A DNA stretch of 64,000 nt from Pantoea sp. alder81. GTDB lineage: Bacteria; Pseudomonadota; Gammaproteobacteria; Enterobacterales; Enterobacteriaceae. Position numbers and translations under genes: made by a program. Positions 55,041-63,923 of this stretch are shown one piece after another; the stretch's first letter is position 1, and every line of letters begins with the position of its first letter. The stretch covers positions 124,001 through 188,000 of the forward strand of contig NZ_JAIUDA010000004.1 of the NCBI RefSeq assembly GCF_020179835.1, written 5' to 3'. Under the pieces are notes generated by a model, which saw only the letters and a program-made list of their open reading frames with translations, made no database searches and was not told where the DNA came from.

Positions 55041-56369
55041 TCAGGCCTTATTGGTAGCCTGAATCTGACGCTGCTGTGACAGAATCCCGGCGAGGGATTT
55101 AGCAATTAACTCTGTTTCCGGTGCCTCAAGCTCAGAGACGGTGATCCGAAGCCCTGAACTTTTACTGTCCAGCATGAATCCTTCTCCGCCCCGAACCAGC
55201 CAGCCCCGTTGCGCCATCTGCATCACCGTTGCCGCACTGTTGTGTGGTAAAGGGACCCACACATTTAAGCCATCGTGATGTTCTGAAACCGTGACACCAT
55301 GCTGTTTTAACACGCTGACCAGCAATTCTCGTTGGCCTAAATAGCGCCCACGTGCAGCCAAAATGGATTGCTCAAACTCAGGCGAAATCATATGACCCGC
55401 AGCCATATCTTGCAGAATATGGCTGACCCAGTTAGTCCCGGCATTCAGGCGCTGACGCAGACGCTGTGACGTTTCTTCATCGCTCGCCACAAAGGCCATA
55501 CGCAAATCAGGCCCCAGAAACTTGGACAAAGAGCGGATAAGCACCCAGTTACGGGTGTTTGACGGAACAATGTGGTGATAATCCTGTGTTGAGAGCAGAG
55601 AAAAGTGGTCATCCACAATCACCAGTACTTGCGGATAGCTTGCCAGCAAAGTGCGTATGCCCTCTGCCCTGCCAGCGCTCAGGCCAAAGCCGGTTGGATT
55701 GTGGGCGCGAGGGGTGATGATCACCGCCTGTACCCCTGCAGACAGTTGGCGTGACAGCGCCTCAATCTGCATTCCTTCCGCATCCATGGCGACAGGCGCA
55801 GCCTGAAGACGGTTGTGCCGCAGCGTGCTAATGCTGCTGAGGAAGCAGGGGTCTTCAACCGCCACACGATCGCCCGCGATCAGGTAACTCGCCAGAACTC
55901 TTTCAACAGCATCAACCGCACCGTGAGTCAGATTTAAATCAAAGGGAGTGTTGAGATCGGGCTGCAGCCATTTGAGACCCGCTGCGGCAAGTTCAGGACG
56001 GATTTCGGACTCGCCATATAACCCTGGCGTGTTACGGATATGCACAACAAGCTGGCTAACTGCAGGTAAAACCGAAGTCGCAGGATTGCCGCTGGCTAAA
56101 TCGCGTATCGCCAGACCCGGTGCGCTACCTTCGATATCAATCGCCGTGATGGGTTCACGCACAATGGTGCCGTTTCTGCCTCTCGATATGACAAAACCTG
56201 CATCCGTCAGACGCTTGTAAGCCAGTGCAACCGTATTGCGATTAATGCCCAGCTCACCGGCTAAATCACGCAGTGTGGGAAGCATTGTGCCGGGAACAAG
56301 TTCACCGGACTGAATCATTGCGCGGATCTGATCGAAAAGATCACCCGCTGTTTTACCGCTTATCTTCAT
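55041..56369 (-). CDS. MocR-type regulator, PtsJ-like (GntR helix-turn-helix fused to aminotransferase domain)
   Basis: 442 residues. GntR winged helix in the first 70 (LPTLRDLAGELGINRNTVAL) and a fold-type-I PLP aminotransferase-like domain from about residue 100; the PLP lysine is in SLSKFLGP (about 281), with VDDHFSLLS supplying the Asp. PtsJ in Salmonella/E. coli senses PLP and controls pyridoxal kinase pdxK. No pdxK is here; instead it is divergent from a YggS-family gene, so that PLP-homeostasis gene is its likely target. Confidence 0.85.
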   Translation of the reverse strand: MKISGKTAGDLFDQIRAMIQSGELVPGTMLPTLRDLAGELGINRNTVALAYKRLTDAGFVISRGRNGTIVREPITAIDIEGSAPGLAIRDLASGNPATSVLPAVSQLVVHIRNTPGLYGESEIRPELAAAGLKWLQPDLNTPFDLNLTHGAVDAVERVLASYLIAGDRVAVEDPCFLSSISTLRHNRLQAAPVAMDAEGMQIEALSRQLSAGVQAVIITPRAHNPTGFGLSAGRAEGIRTLLASYPQVLVIVDDHFSLLSTQDYHHIVPSNTRNWVLIRSLSKFLGPDLRMAFVASDEETSQRLRQRLNAGTNWVSHILQDMAAGHMISPEFEQSILAARGRYLGQRELLVSVLKQHGVTVSEHHDGLNVWVPLPHNSAATVMQMAQRGWLVRGGEGFMLDSKSSGLRITVSELEAPETELIAKSLAGILSQQRQIQATNKA

Positions 56370-56438
56370 TGATCTGGTACAAATAAAAGTTTAGCCTAGG
56401 TCAATAATAAATAACTTCAGAGCTCCTGTCTATCGCCT

Positions 56439-57239
56439 ATGAAAAACACCGAAACGAACATCTCAAATCCTGACACTCAGCCCCGCCACGACATGCACAA
56501 TCGCTGGCCACGCGCAGAAAGCGTTCAGGATTTCATCAACAACCTGGCAGACGTTCAATCGCGTATCAATGCTGCCTGCCTGCGCGCGGGGCGTAACGCG
56601 TCTGACGTACGCCTGCTTCCGGTGAGTAAAACCATGGATGAAAACCACATCCGGCTGGCTCACCAGGCAGGATGTACGCTACTGGGTGAAAATAAAGTGC
56701 AGGAGGCTTGGGGTAAATCGCAGTCCATGTCCGATCTGACCGACCTGAAATGGTCTGTGATTGGGCATCTTCAGTCGAATAAAGCCAAGCTGGTTGCCAA
56801 ATTTGCCAGTGAGTTTCAGGCCCTGGATTCACTTAACACAGCAGAAATACTTGACCGACGTTTACAACTGGAAGGCCGCACGCTGGAGGTTTTTGTGCAG
56901 GTCAATACCTCTGCTGAGCCGAGCAAATATGGTCTGGTTCCTGAACAGGTTGCGGACTTTATGGCGCAGCTATGTCCGCTTAAAAATCTGCATGTTAAGG
57001 GGCTGATGACGCTGGCAGAGTTCAGCTCAGATGCCGACCGCGTGCGGGCCTGCTTCATCCGTTTAAGGACGCTGCGCGATCAGCTGGCGGAAGTGTATGG
57101 CAATTTGCAGCTGTCGATGGGGATGTCAGGTGACTTCGAAATCGCTATCGAAGAAGGCGCCAATGTGGTGCGCGTAGGTCAGGCCATTTTTGGTGCCCGC
57201 ACGCTCCCTGATGATCACTTCTGGCCGACAGAAGATTAA
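56439..57239 (+). CDS. YggS/PLPBP-family pyridoxal-phosphate homeostasis protein (paralogue)
   Basis: 266 residues. The PLP lysine is Lys64 in LPVSKTMDE; other family motifs are LLGENKVQEAW, WSVIGHLQSNKAKL and LSMGMSGDFEIAIEEGANVVRVGQAIFG (the phosphate-binding loop, given here in part). It carries a hydrophilic N-terminal extension of about 30 residues compared with YggS. YggS-type proteins bind PLP without catalysis and balance B6 vitamers. Its separate position, divergent from a MocR regulator, suggests a paralogue additional to the usual yggS next to yggT. Confidence 0.87.
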   Translation: MKNTETNISNPDTQPRHDMHNRWPRAESVQDFINNLADVQSRINAACLRAGRNASDVRLLPVSKTMDENHIRLAHQAGCTLLGENKVQEAWGKSQSMSDLTDLKWSVIGHLQSNKAKLVAKFASEFQALDSLNTAEILDRRLQLEGRTLEVFVQVNTSAEPSKYGLVPEQVADFMAQLCPLKNLHVKGLMTLAEFSSDADRVRACFIRLRTLRDQLAEVYGNLQLSMGMSGDFEIAIEEGANVVRVGQAIFGARTLPDDHFWPTED

Positions 57240-57243
57240 GGCA

Positions 57244-57474
57244 ATGATCGCTACACACCGCCTCAGCGTATACCTCAATGAAAACCTGATTGGTAATCTT
57301 GACTGCGAAAGTCATCAGGCCGAAGCACTTATCACAAAAATTCAGAACGCACTGTCTGCCGAAGAGGGATGGTCTACTGTCAGATGGGTTTCGGATCAGG
57401 AAAAACGCATTCTTGAGAGTAGCCCTGCGGGTATAAAAGTTATTAGTAGTGAAAAGCTTTTCCGCCAGGCATAA
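57244..57474 (+). CDS. Small hypothetical protein cotranscribed with the YggS paralogue
   Basis: 76 residues from MIATHRLSVYLNENLIGNLD, four bases after the YggS-like stop, with AAGG as ribosome site. Mixed alpha/beta composition with no signal peptide or membrane segment. I do not recognise a family. Tight linkage points to a role in the same B6-linked module or in the response its regulator controls. Confidence 0.6.
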   Translation: MIATHRLSVYLNENLIGNLDCESHQAEALITKIQNALSAEEGWSTVRWVSDQEKRILESSPAGIKVISSEKLFRQA

Positions 57475-57559
57475 ATCTATCGCGACAATGTTTGCGCTGT
57501 GCCTTCAAGCAACGTGGTAATGTCGACGTCGAACTGTTTTCTGCTTTAAGGAAGCCAAC

Positions 57560-58042
57560 ATGACAGTCTATCACCAACTTACCGCCACCAGCTTGAGCGG
57601 CCAGCTCGTCTCAATGGCCGACTACGCTGGCAAGCTGGTTTTGATAGTGAATACCGCCAGCCATTGTGGCTTCACGCCACAATACGCAGGCCTTGAAGCG
57701 CTCTATAAAAAGTACGCTGCCCAGGGTCTGATGGTGCTGGGTTTCCCTTGCAACCAATTTGGCAAGCAGGAACCCGGTAGCGCCGATGAGATTTCGCAAA
57801 CCTGCCACATCAACTACGGTGTGAGCTTCCCGATGTTCGAAAAAGTGGAGGTTAATGGAGCCGCTACGCACCCGGTATTTGGTTACCTTAAAGACGAATT
57901 GCCCGGCGTGCTGGGTGGGCGAATCAAGTGGAATTTCACCAAGTTTCTCATTGGACGTGACGGCAAACCAATAAAGCGTTTTGCACCGATGACCACGCCA
58001 GAGAAAATGGAACCTGCGATTATTGCGGCACTTGAAATCTAA
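57560..58042 (+). CDS. Glutathione peroxidase (thioredoxin-fold, Cys type)
   Basis: 160 residues. Peroxidatic Cys36 in NTASHCGFTPQY, Gln/Trp partners in GFPCNQFGKQEPG (about 61-73) and KWNFTKFLIGRDG (about 125). A His replaces the usual Lys before the active Cys. Reduces hydrogen peroxide or lipid hydroperoxides with glutathione or thioredoxin; BtuE of E. coli is a longer relative. Ribosome site AAGGAAG. Single-gene unit. Confidence 0.92.
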   Translation: MTVYHQLTATSLSGQLVSMADYAGKLVLIVNTASHCGFTPQYAGLEALYKKYAAQGLMVLGFPCNQFGKQEPGSADEISQTCHINYGVSFPMFEKVEVNGAATHPVFGYLKDELPGVLGGRIKWNFTKFLIGRDGKPIKRFAPMTTPEKMEPAIIAALEI

Positions 58043-58192
58043 TTACACCTGAGCGTCATTCACGCTGAAAGAGTTTAATCTGAATAATATCGTTCCCTAC
58101 TTCTTTCAGCTCAGGCAATTCTAGTTTTGCTGCCGATGAGCCAGATTATGTCGTTTGACGCGCGGCTATAAATCAGTTTAACATCCCGACCA

Positions 58193-58208
58193 CTGTATAA
58201 AAAAACAG
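58193..58208 (+). promoter_or_regulatory. LexA (SOS) box upstream of qnr
   Basis: CTGTATAAAAAAACAG: CTGT, eight bases, ACAG, an exact match to the enterobacterial LexA consensus. It is 10 bp before the qnr start codon, so LexA bound here would block transcription or the start site. Confidence 0.88.
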
Positions 58209-58218
58209 GCTCAGTTTC

Positions 58219-58863
58219 ATGACCCTAACTTTGGTTGGCGAGAAAATTGGCAAAAATCGGTTCACCGGCGAGAGAGTTGAAAACAGTACCTTTTTGAACT
58301 GTGACTTTTCTGCTTGTGACCTTAGCGGTACTGAGTTTACCGGCTGCACTTTTTACGATCGTGAAAACCAGAAAGGATGTAATTTCAGCCGCGCCACGCT
58401 GAAAGATGCCATCTTTAATAGTTGCGATCTGTCTATGGCAGATTTCAAAAACATCAGTGCTCTGGGTATCGAAATTCGCAGCTGTATGGCTCAGGGGGCG
58501 GATTTTCGCGGTGCCAGCTTTATGAACATGATTACAACCCGCACCTGGTTCTGTAGTGCATACATCACCAAAACCAACCTCAGCTACGCCAATTTATCGA
58601 AGGTGGTTTTAGAGAAGTGTGAACTCTGGGATAACCGCTGGATTGGCACTCATATTCTGGGCGCAACATTCAGTGGTTCAGATCTCTCCGGCGGAGAGTT
58701 TTCTTCATTTGACTGGCCTTCTGCCAATTTCACTTATTGCGATCTGACTAACTCGGAGCTAGGTGAAATAGATGTGCGTGAAGTTGATATGCAGGGTGTG
58801 AAGCTGGATAACTACCAGGCCTCATTGATACTGCAGCATCTTGGCATCTCGGTTGTTAATTAA
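58219..58863 (+). CDS. qnr: Qnr-family pentapeptide-repeat protein (QnrB-like)
   Basis: 214 residues made of pentapeptide repeats A(D/N)LXX in two blocks separated by a Gly hinge (about residue 56), as in Qnr. Long segments match QnrB: FTGERVENSTF, RENQKGCNFSRA, DFRGASFMNMITTRTWF, ATFSGSDLSGGEFSSFDW and VKLDNYQASL. These proteins fold as a right-handed beta helix that mimics DNA and protects gyrase and topoisomerase IV from quinolones. No mobile element or integron feature flanks it, so it is probably an intrinsic chromosomal gene. SOS control is indicated by the LexA box just upstream. Confidence 0.93.
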   Translation: MTLTLVGEKIGKNRFTGERVENSTFLNCDFSACDLSGTEFTGCTFYDRENQKGCNFSRATLKDAIFNSCDLSMADFKNISALGIEIRSCMAQGADFRGASFMNMITTRTWFCSAYITKTNLSYANLSKVVLEKCELWDNRWIGTHILGATFSGSDLSGGEFSSFDWPSANFTYCDLTNSELGEIDVREVDMQGVKLDNYQASLILQHLGISVVN

Positions 58864-59178
58864 TCAGCTCTATGACTTAAATGCTCCTTAGAAGTTATCG
58901 CAGGATTGGAGTGAATGAAGCCTGGCCAGGCAATAAACATCCCTTTTTCGGTAGCACTAATATTGAGTCAATCGCGCTCGATCTCCGTATACCTGCTCTT
59001 ACTTTCAAAAGTCCCACCTCTAAAAAAGGCATCTAAATCAGAGACTCGCCCGGCAAATTGTAAATTTATGTCTATGCTGTATCTGAATCAGCAGTTATCA
59101 GCTGGATTCTCCATAACAATTTACGGTTTGTTATAACTAGATATCAACCAGAAGTGTTTGATTTTTAAGGGAAGGGTA

Positions 59179-60687
59179 ATGCTTAGTATAAGACGTAAAA
59201 AGGTTAAGCCGATGCGGCTGAAGGACGTGACAATCATTGATGATGCGCGTCTGAAGAAGGCGATTACCGCCGCAGCTCTGGGTAACGCCATGGAGTGGTT
59301 CGACTTTGGGGTGTACGGTTATGTCGCGGCCGTATTAGGTAAGGTGTTTTTCCCGGGTGCCTCGCCCGGTATTCAGATCATCGCTGCTCTGGGCACATTT
59401 TCTGTTCCGTTCATTATTCGTCCGTTAGGAGGAATGTTTTTTGGTGTTCTGGGTGATAAATATGGCCGCCAGAAAATACTCGCCATCACCATCATATTGA
59501 TGACCTTCAGCACCTTCAGCATAGGACTCATTCCGTCCTATGCCACCATCGGCTTCTGGGCACCGGTCTTGCTGCTGATTGCGAAAATGGTGCAAGGATT
59601 TTCGGTGGGAGGAGAATATACCGGCGCTTCCATCTTTGTTGCGGAGTACTCACCCGACCGTAAACGCGGATTTTTAGGTAGCTGGCTTGATTTCGGCTCG
59701 CTGGTTGGCTTCGTCTGTGGCGCTGGTGTCGTTGTGCTGCTCACCACGATCCTTGGCCAGGAAACATTCAATGACTGGGGCTGGCGCATTCCCTTCTTTA
59801 TGGCGTTGCCACTGGGCTTAGTCGGCCTCTACCTGCGCCATGCGCTCGAAGAAACTCCGGCATTCCAGAAGCATGTGGATTCACTGGAAGAAGGTTCCAA
59901 ACAAGGTCTTAGCGAAGGCCCTTCCGTACCTTTCAAAGAGATCGCACGCAAGCACTGGCGAAATCTGATCTCCTGCATCGGCATCGTTATCACCACCAAC
60001 GTGGCTTATTACATGCTGCTGACCTACGTGCCGAGCTATCTGACCCACAATCTGCACTATTCAGAAGACCGTGGTGTTTTGATCATTGTCGTTATCATGC
60101 TGGCGATGCTGTTTGTGCAACCGGTTATGGGATTGCTCAGTGATAAATTTGGACGCCGTCCGTTCATCATTATCGGTAGCGTGGCAATGGTGCTGTTATC
60201 CATTCCATCCTTCATGTTGATTACCCATCACAGTTTAGTCGCGCTCTTCTTTGGACTATTGATTCAGGCAGTCATCCTCAACTGCCTGATTGGCGTAATG
60301 GCTTCCACGCTTCCTGCTTTATTCCCGACAGAAGTGCGTTACAGCGCGCTGGCCAGTACGTATAACATCTCCATTTTGGTTGCGGGTATTACCCCTACCC
60401 TCACGGCCTGGTTAGTGGAAGTGACGGGCAACCTTTATATGCCCGCGTGGTATTTGATGGCGGTGGGTGCGATTGGCGTGGTGACCGGTTTTACCGTGAG
60501 AGAAACCGCTAACAAACCGCTCTATGGCGATACCCCTGCGGCCTCCTCGCTTGAGGAAGCTAAAGAGTTGCTGCAGGAGCATCATGATGGCATCGAGCAG
60601 CGCATCGAGGATATTGATGAACAAATTGAGGAGTTGAAGAATAAACGCCGCAATTTAGTTGCTCAGCACCCGGAAATAACGCAATAA
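59179..60687 (+). CDS. proP: Osmoprotectant transporter ProP (proline/glycine betaine:H+ symporter)
   Basis: 502 residues, 12 membrane helices. Opening KKVKPMRLKDVTIIDD then AITAAALGNAMEWFDFGVYG, GGMFFGVLGDKYGRQKIL, and the C-terminal cytoplasmic coiled coil (about residues 450-500, EQRIEDIDEQIEELKNKR) are those of ProP; the coiled coil tunes osmotic activation. Start ATG 59179 has GGGAAGGG upstream; a second ATG seven codons earlier is less well placed. Single-gene unit with its own terminator. Confidence 0.95.
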   Translation: MLSIRRKKVKPMRLKDVTIIDDARLKKAITAAALGNAMEWFDFGVYGYVAAVLGKVFFPGASPGIQIIAALGTFSVPFIIRPLGGMFFGVLGDKYGRQKILAITIILMTFSTFSIGLIPSYATIGFWAPVLLLIAKMVQGFSVGGEYTGASIFVAEYSPDRKRGFLGSWLDFGSLVGFVCGAGVVVLLTTILGQETFNDWGWRIPFFMALPLGLVGLYLRHALEETPAFQKHVDSLEEGSKQGLSEGPSVPFKEIARKHWRNLISCIGIVITTNVAYYMLLTYVPSYLTHNLHYSEDRGVLIIVVIMLAMLFVQPVMGLLSDKFGRRPFIIIGSVAMVLLSIPSFMLITHHSLVALFFGLLIQAVILNCLIGVMASTLPALFPTEVRYSALASTYNISILVAGITPTLTAWLVEVTGNLYMPAWYLMAVGAIGVVTGFTVRETANKPLYGDTPAASSLEEAKELLQEHHDGIEQRIEDIDEQIEELKNKRRNLVAQHPEITQ

Positions 60688-60692
60688 ATAAT

Positions 60693-60718
60693 AACCGCTG
60701 CCTTAGGGCAGCGGTTTT
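60693..60718 (+). terminator. Rho-independent terminator of proP
   Basis: AACCGCTGCC (60693-60702), loop TTAG, GGCAGCGGTT (60707-60716) then further T residues, six bases after the proP stop. Confidence 0.85.
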
Positions 60719-60979
60719 CTCTTAATGCACTCATCGCCCTACCCGCTATCTGAAGCAGAACACTCATAATCGTCTATACTTTCAGCATGTTGGTTTTAAA
60801 CATACGTTAAATTTAAATTCACAAATGACGTTTAATATATCCTTATCAAGATAGTTGATGGGCAGTGAATCAATAATTTATAGCGAACGCAATATTTACA
60901 GATGACCGGGCAGACACGGTTACTGAATGTTTCATTTACCTGACAACGGGTGATTGTCAGCTGAAAATAAGGGAAAATA

Positions 60980-62068
60980 ATGCCATCGATATTTGATGAG
61001 TTATCTGACGCTCCTTTATGGGTGCCTGCTGTGGTACTTGTCACCCTTTCGCTTGTGGCGGGTTTTCTGGCTCGATTCTTACTGCTGCGATTTATACGTT
61101 ACTGGCAGAATCGCGACAGAAAATTATTCAAATCACTTGAAAAACATCTACGTGGTTCAATGTTTCTGTTCATTCCACTGATGTTAATCAATGTCGGAGC
61201 CGATTATGTTAATATTCACCCCGATTCACTTTCGTTCATTACCCCCACGTTGAATGTCTTTATAATACTGTCATTGTGCTCGATCTTAATTAGATTGACC
61301 AATGTCGCACAGGACATGCTGTTTATTCGTTATGACATTAATCTGTCGAATAACCTGCGCGCCAGGAAGATTCGGACCCAGATCATCTATGTCAAAAAAG
61401 TCGCGATTGTCCTCCTTGTGTCATTCTGCCTTTCCCTGATTCTTATCAGTATTCCCGGCGTGAGAAAATTCGGCACGACCATCCTCGCCGGCGCCGGGGT
61501 AGCAGGCATCATCATTGGTTTTGCGCTGCAGAAGTCACTGGTTAATTTGTTTGCCGGCATTCAGATCGCGTTCACACAACCGATCAAAATTGATGATGCG
61601 GTTGTGGTTGAAAATGAATGGGGTTGGATTGAGGAGATTAACCTGACCTATGTTGTGGTGCGTATCTGGGACCTGCGCAGACTGGTGCTGCCGATTACCT
61701 ATTTTACCGAGAACGCCTTCCAGAACTGGACGCGCAATAATGCCCAAATATTAGGTTCAGTATTTCTTTATCTCGATTACTCAATGCCACTCGAACCGCT
61801 GCGTCAACATTTTGAAAAAGTCCTGAGTGAAACCAAACTTTGGGATCAGCAGACACAAGTGCTTCAGGTGACAGATACCACTGATAAAACCATGACGATT
61901 CGTTTATTGATGACCGCGCAGAACTCCCCGACGGCATGGGATTTGCGCTGCTACGTGCGCGAGAAGATGATTGAGTTTATTCAACAGAATTATCCGCAGA
62001 GTCTTCCTAAAGTGCGTGCGACCCTGACCGAACCTGCAGAATCTAATAACACGAAATGTCACTCTTAG
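60980..62068 (+). CDS. MscS-family mechanosensitive channel
   Basis: 362 residues. Four hydrophobic segments (about residues 13-33, 58-75, 87-108, 140-160) precede the MscS core: GTTILAGAGVAGIIIGFALQ then KSLVNLFAGIQIAF is the pore helix TM3, and PIKIDDAVVVENEWGWIEEI is the beta domain. The C-terminal alpha/beta cage is present. It opens on membrane tension to release osmolytes. Placement next to proP makes sense physiologically (uptake versus release), though the two are separated by a terminator. Distinct from short MscS; closest in shape to YnaI/YbdG-like members. Confidence 0.87.
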   Translation: MPSIFDELSDAPLWVPAVVLVTLSLVAGFLARFLLLRFIRYWQNRDRKLFKSLEKHLRGSMFLFIPLMLINVGADYVNIHPDSLSFITPTLNVFIILSLCSILIRLTNVAQDMLFIRYDINLSNNLRARKIRTQIIYVKKVAIVLLVSFCLSLILISIPGVRKFGTTILAGAGVAGIIIGFALQKSLVNLFAGIQIAFTQPIKIDDAVVVENEWGWIEEINLTYVVVRIWDLRRLVLPITYFTENAFQNWTRNNAQILGSVFLYLDYSMPLEPLRQHFEKVLSETKLWDQQTQVLQVTDTTDKTMTIRLLMTAQNSPTAWDLRCYVREKMIEFIQQNYPQSLPKVRATLTEPAESNNTKCHS

Positions 62069-62101
62069 GCCGCTCCTGCTTTTCTGGCGCTATAAGGTAG
62101 A

Positions 62102-62147
62102 AAGGACAGATTAGTTAAGTGCTTTAAAGGCAATTTAATCTGTCCTT
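62102..62147. terminator. Perfect 12-bp inverted repeat after the MscS-type gene
   Basis: AAGGACAGATTA (62102-62113) and TAATCTGTCCTT (62136-62147) with a 22-nt loop, 34 bases after the channel gene stop. There is no T-run, so it may be a processing or regulatory structure instead of a terminator. Confidence 0.4.
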
Positions 62148-62233
62148 CCACTCTTCGCTCTGAATCTGATAGCGACATCAATCAATGCTCATTGCTATCA
62201 AAAGAACCGCGACAGACACTAAGCCACCTCGCG

Positions 62234-62617
62234 TCAAGCCACGATCTCAATCAGGTTCCCATCAGGATCTCGAATAATCGCCTCATAACACCCATCACCC
62301 GTTACGCGAGCCGGGCTGACTAAAATATCAGTCTCAGCAGCCTTTACGACCATCTCATCGACATGCTGGCGGCTACCAAGGGTTATGGCAATATGAGCCC
62401 ATCCCGTCAGTTCTTTTCCGTTGTCTCCTTTATTCAATCCTTCAAGGCTCATTAATTCAATCGTTGGCCCTTCAGTTAAACTGACAAAGTAGGAACGAAA
62501 ACCAGGGCGGTTTTTACTGATATAAAGTTCATTCGCCATCCCACCAAAAAATTCCTGCCAGAATTGTTTTTGTGCTTCGAGTTGATGGGTCCATAAAGCG
62601 ACATGGGCAATTTTCAT
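62234..62617 (-). CDS. VOC-family protein (glyoxalase/bleomycin resistance superfamily)
   Basis: 127 residues with the paired beta-alpha-beta-beta-beta modules of the VOC fold: KIAHVALWTHQLEAQKQFW at the start (metal His6), and IIRDPDGNLIEIV at the end (metal Glu). Members include glyoxalase I, fosfomycin and bleomycin resistance proteins and dioxygenases; the specific reaction is unknown. Overlaps the MFS gene by four bases (ATGA), so the pair is translationally coupled. Confidence 0.85.
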   Translation of the reverse strand: MKIAHVALWTHQLEAQKQFWQEFFGGMANELYISKNRPGFRSYFVSLTEGPTIELMSLEGLNKGDNGKELTGWAHIAITLGSRQHVDEMVVKAAETDILVSPARVTGDGCYEAIIRDPDGNLIEIVA

Positions 62618-63774
62618 GCGTTGTTCCTCGCAGAATTTCTTTGGTCAAGATTTAGAGTGAATGAGACCGCGCCAACAAACACCATCAGCGCCATGATGAA
62701 TGAGAAAGCCAAAGTGAGTGAGCTGAAGTGAGCGACGTATCCAATCACCGCCGGACCACTCAACACACCGAGATACCCCATGGTGGTCATTGCCGGAACA
62801 GCAACAGACTGTGGCATCACGCTTTGCTGGCCTACGGCAGAGAACATGACGGGGACGATGTTCGCACAACCAGCCCCGATCAGGATGTATCCAATCAATG
62901 ACAGAGGCCAGGAAGCGATGAAGATGATCAACGCCAGCCCTGCGGCTGCCGTGAGCGCCCCGCCAACCACTACAGTCAACCTGCCAAGATTTGCCACAAC
63001 ACGGTCGCCCGTCATCCTGGCAGCAGTCATCGCTACGGCAAAGCATGTGTACCCAAGGCCACCCAGCGTTTCGGGCATATCTCTGACCTGCGTCAGGTAA
63101 ACTGCACTCCAGTCCAGTACCGTCCCTTCTGTAAGAAATACGGAAAAGCAGACCATCCCCAGTAATAGGACGATGCCGCGTGGCATAGCGAAAGCAGCCC
63201 CTTCCCGGGGATTCGCATAGGTTAAAAGTCCGGGATAACTCAGCGCAGTTAACACAATCACAGTGAGCGTAATCAGCATCGTGGCGACAATGACGTTGAT
63301 GCCTAACGTTAGTAGCAAAGTCATCAGACCCGCGCCTGCGATGCCTCCGAAACTGTACATGCCGTGAAAACCGGACATCAGCGGAGCCGGTGAGGCTTTC
63401 TCTACAAGGATTGCCTGAATGTTCATCGCGCAGTCCGTCACACCTACGCCGATACCAAATACTAGCAGCACAAGACCCAGCAATACCGGGTGAGAGATCG
63501 CTGCCAATAGAGGCGTGCTGAGCATAACCAGCGCAAGTGCCGCGACGATGACCCGGCGGCAGCCAAACCGGGTGGTCAGCGAACCGGTTAGAGGCATGGC
63601 GATTAGCGCACCAACGCCAAGACATAATAATAATGTGCCGAGGGTAGCTTCATTCACTCCAGTATTGGCACGCGCATAGGGCACGATTACTGCCCAGGTT
63701 GCCGTTACAAATCCAGCAATGAAAAAAGTGAGCCGGGTCGCCAGGCTGGAAGAGATTATAGGGAGTTGAACCAT
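62614..63774 (-). CDS. MFS transporter, YbjJ-like
   Basis: 386 residues, 12 membrane helices. Features such as RLTFFIAGFVTATWAVIVP, GVGVTDCAMNIQA and SGFHGMYSFGGIAGAGLMTL fit the YbjJ group of putative sugar or small-molecule exporters. Cotranscribed with the VOC gene and divergent from a DeoR-family gene at the window edge, its probable regulator. The substrate is unknown. Confidence 0.85.
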   Translation of the reverse strand: MVQLPIISSSLATRLTFFIAGFVTATWAVIVPYARANTGVNEATLGTLLLCLGVGALIAMPLTGSLTTRFGCRRVIVAALALVMLSTPLLAAISHPVLLGLVLLVFGIGVGVTDCAMNIQAILVEKASPAPLMSGFHGMYSFGGIAGAGLMTLLLTLGINVIVATMLITLTVIVLTALSYPGLLTYANPREGAAFAMPRGIVLLLGMVCFSVFLTEGTVLDWSAVYLTQVRDMPETLGGLGYTCFAVAMTAARMTGDRVVANLGRLTVVVGGALTAAAGLALIIFIASWPLSLIGYILIGAGCANIVPVMFSAVGQQSVMPQSVAVPAMTTMGYLGVLSGPAVIGYVAHFSSLTLAFSFIMALMVFVGAVSFTLNLDQRNSARNNA

Positions 63775-63880
63775 TTCGTTCCTCGTGTTGAAAGCGGGAT
63801 TTTAATTTTGCTGAGCGCATGTCCAGACCCATCAGCAGCCATTGACAACCTATGCATCATGCGCGAGCATGCTCAATCAA

Positions 63881-63923
63881 GCTCGATTATGATTATTTAA
63901 GAGGTATCACTTGCTCGATTATG
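63881..63923. promoter_or_regulatory. Direct repeats GCTCGATTATG, candidate DeoR operator
   Basis: GCTCGATTATG occurs at 63881-63891 and again at 63913-63923, the second copy being inside the first codons of the DeoR-type gene. A palindrome GAGCATGCTC lies at 63865-63874. Spacing of 32 bp puts both copies on the same DNA face. Confidence 0.45.

Noticed and set aside
58915..59136. 73-codon frame between qnr and proP
   Set aside because: No ribosome site, no recognisable family and composition like non-coding DNA; it overlaps the likely proP promoter region.
62645..63625. 326-codon frame on the minus strand
   Set aside because: It is another frame of the same strand as the YbjJ-like MFS gene, with Arg/Cys/His-rich non-protein composition and no membrane segments.
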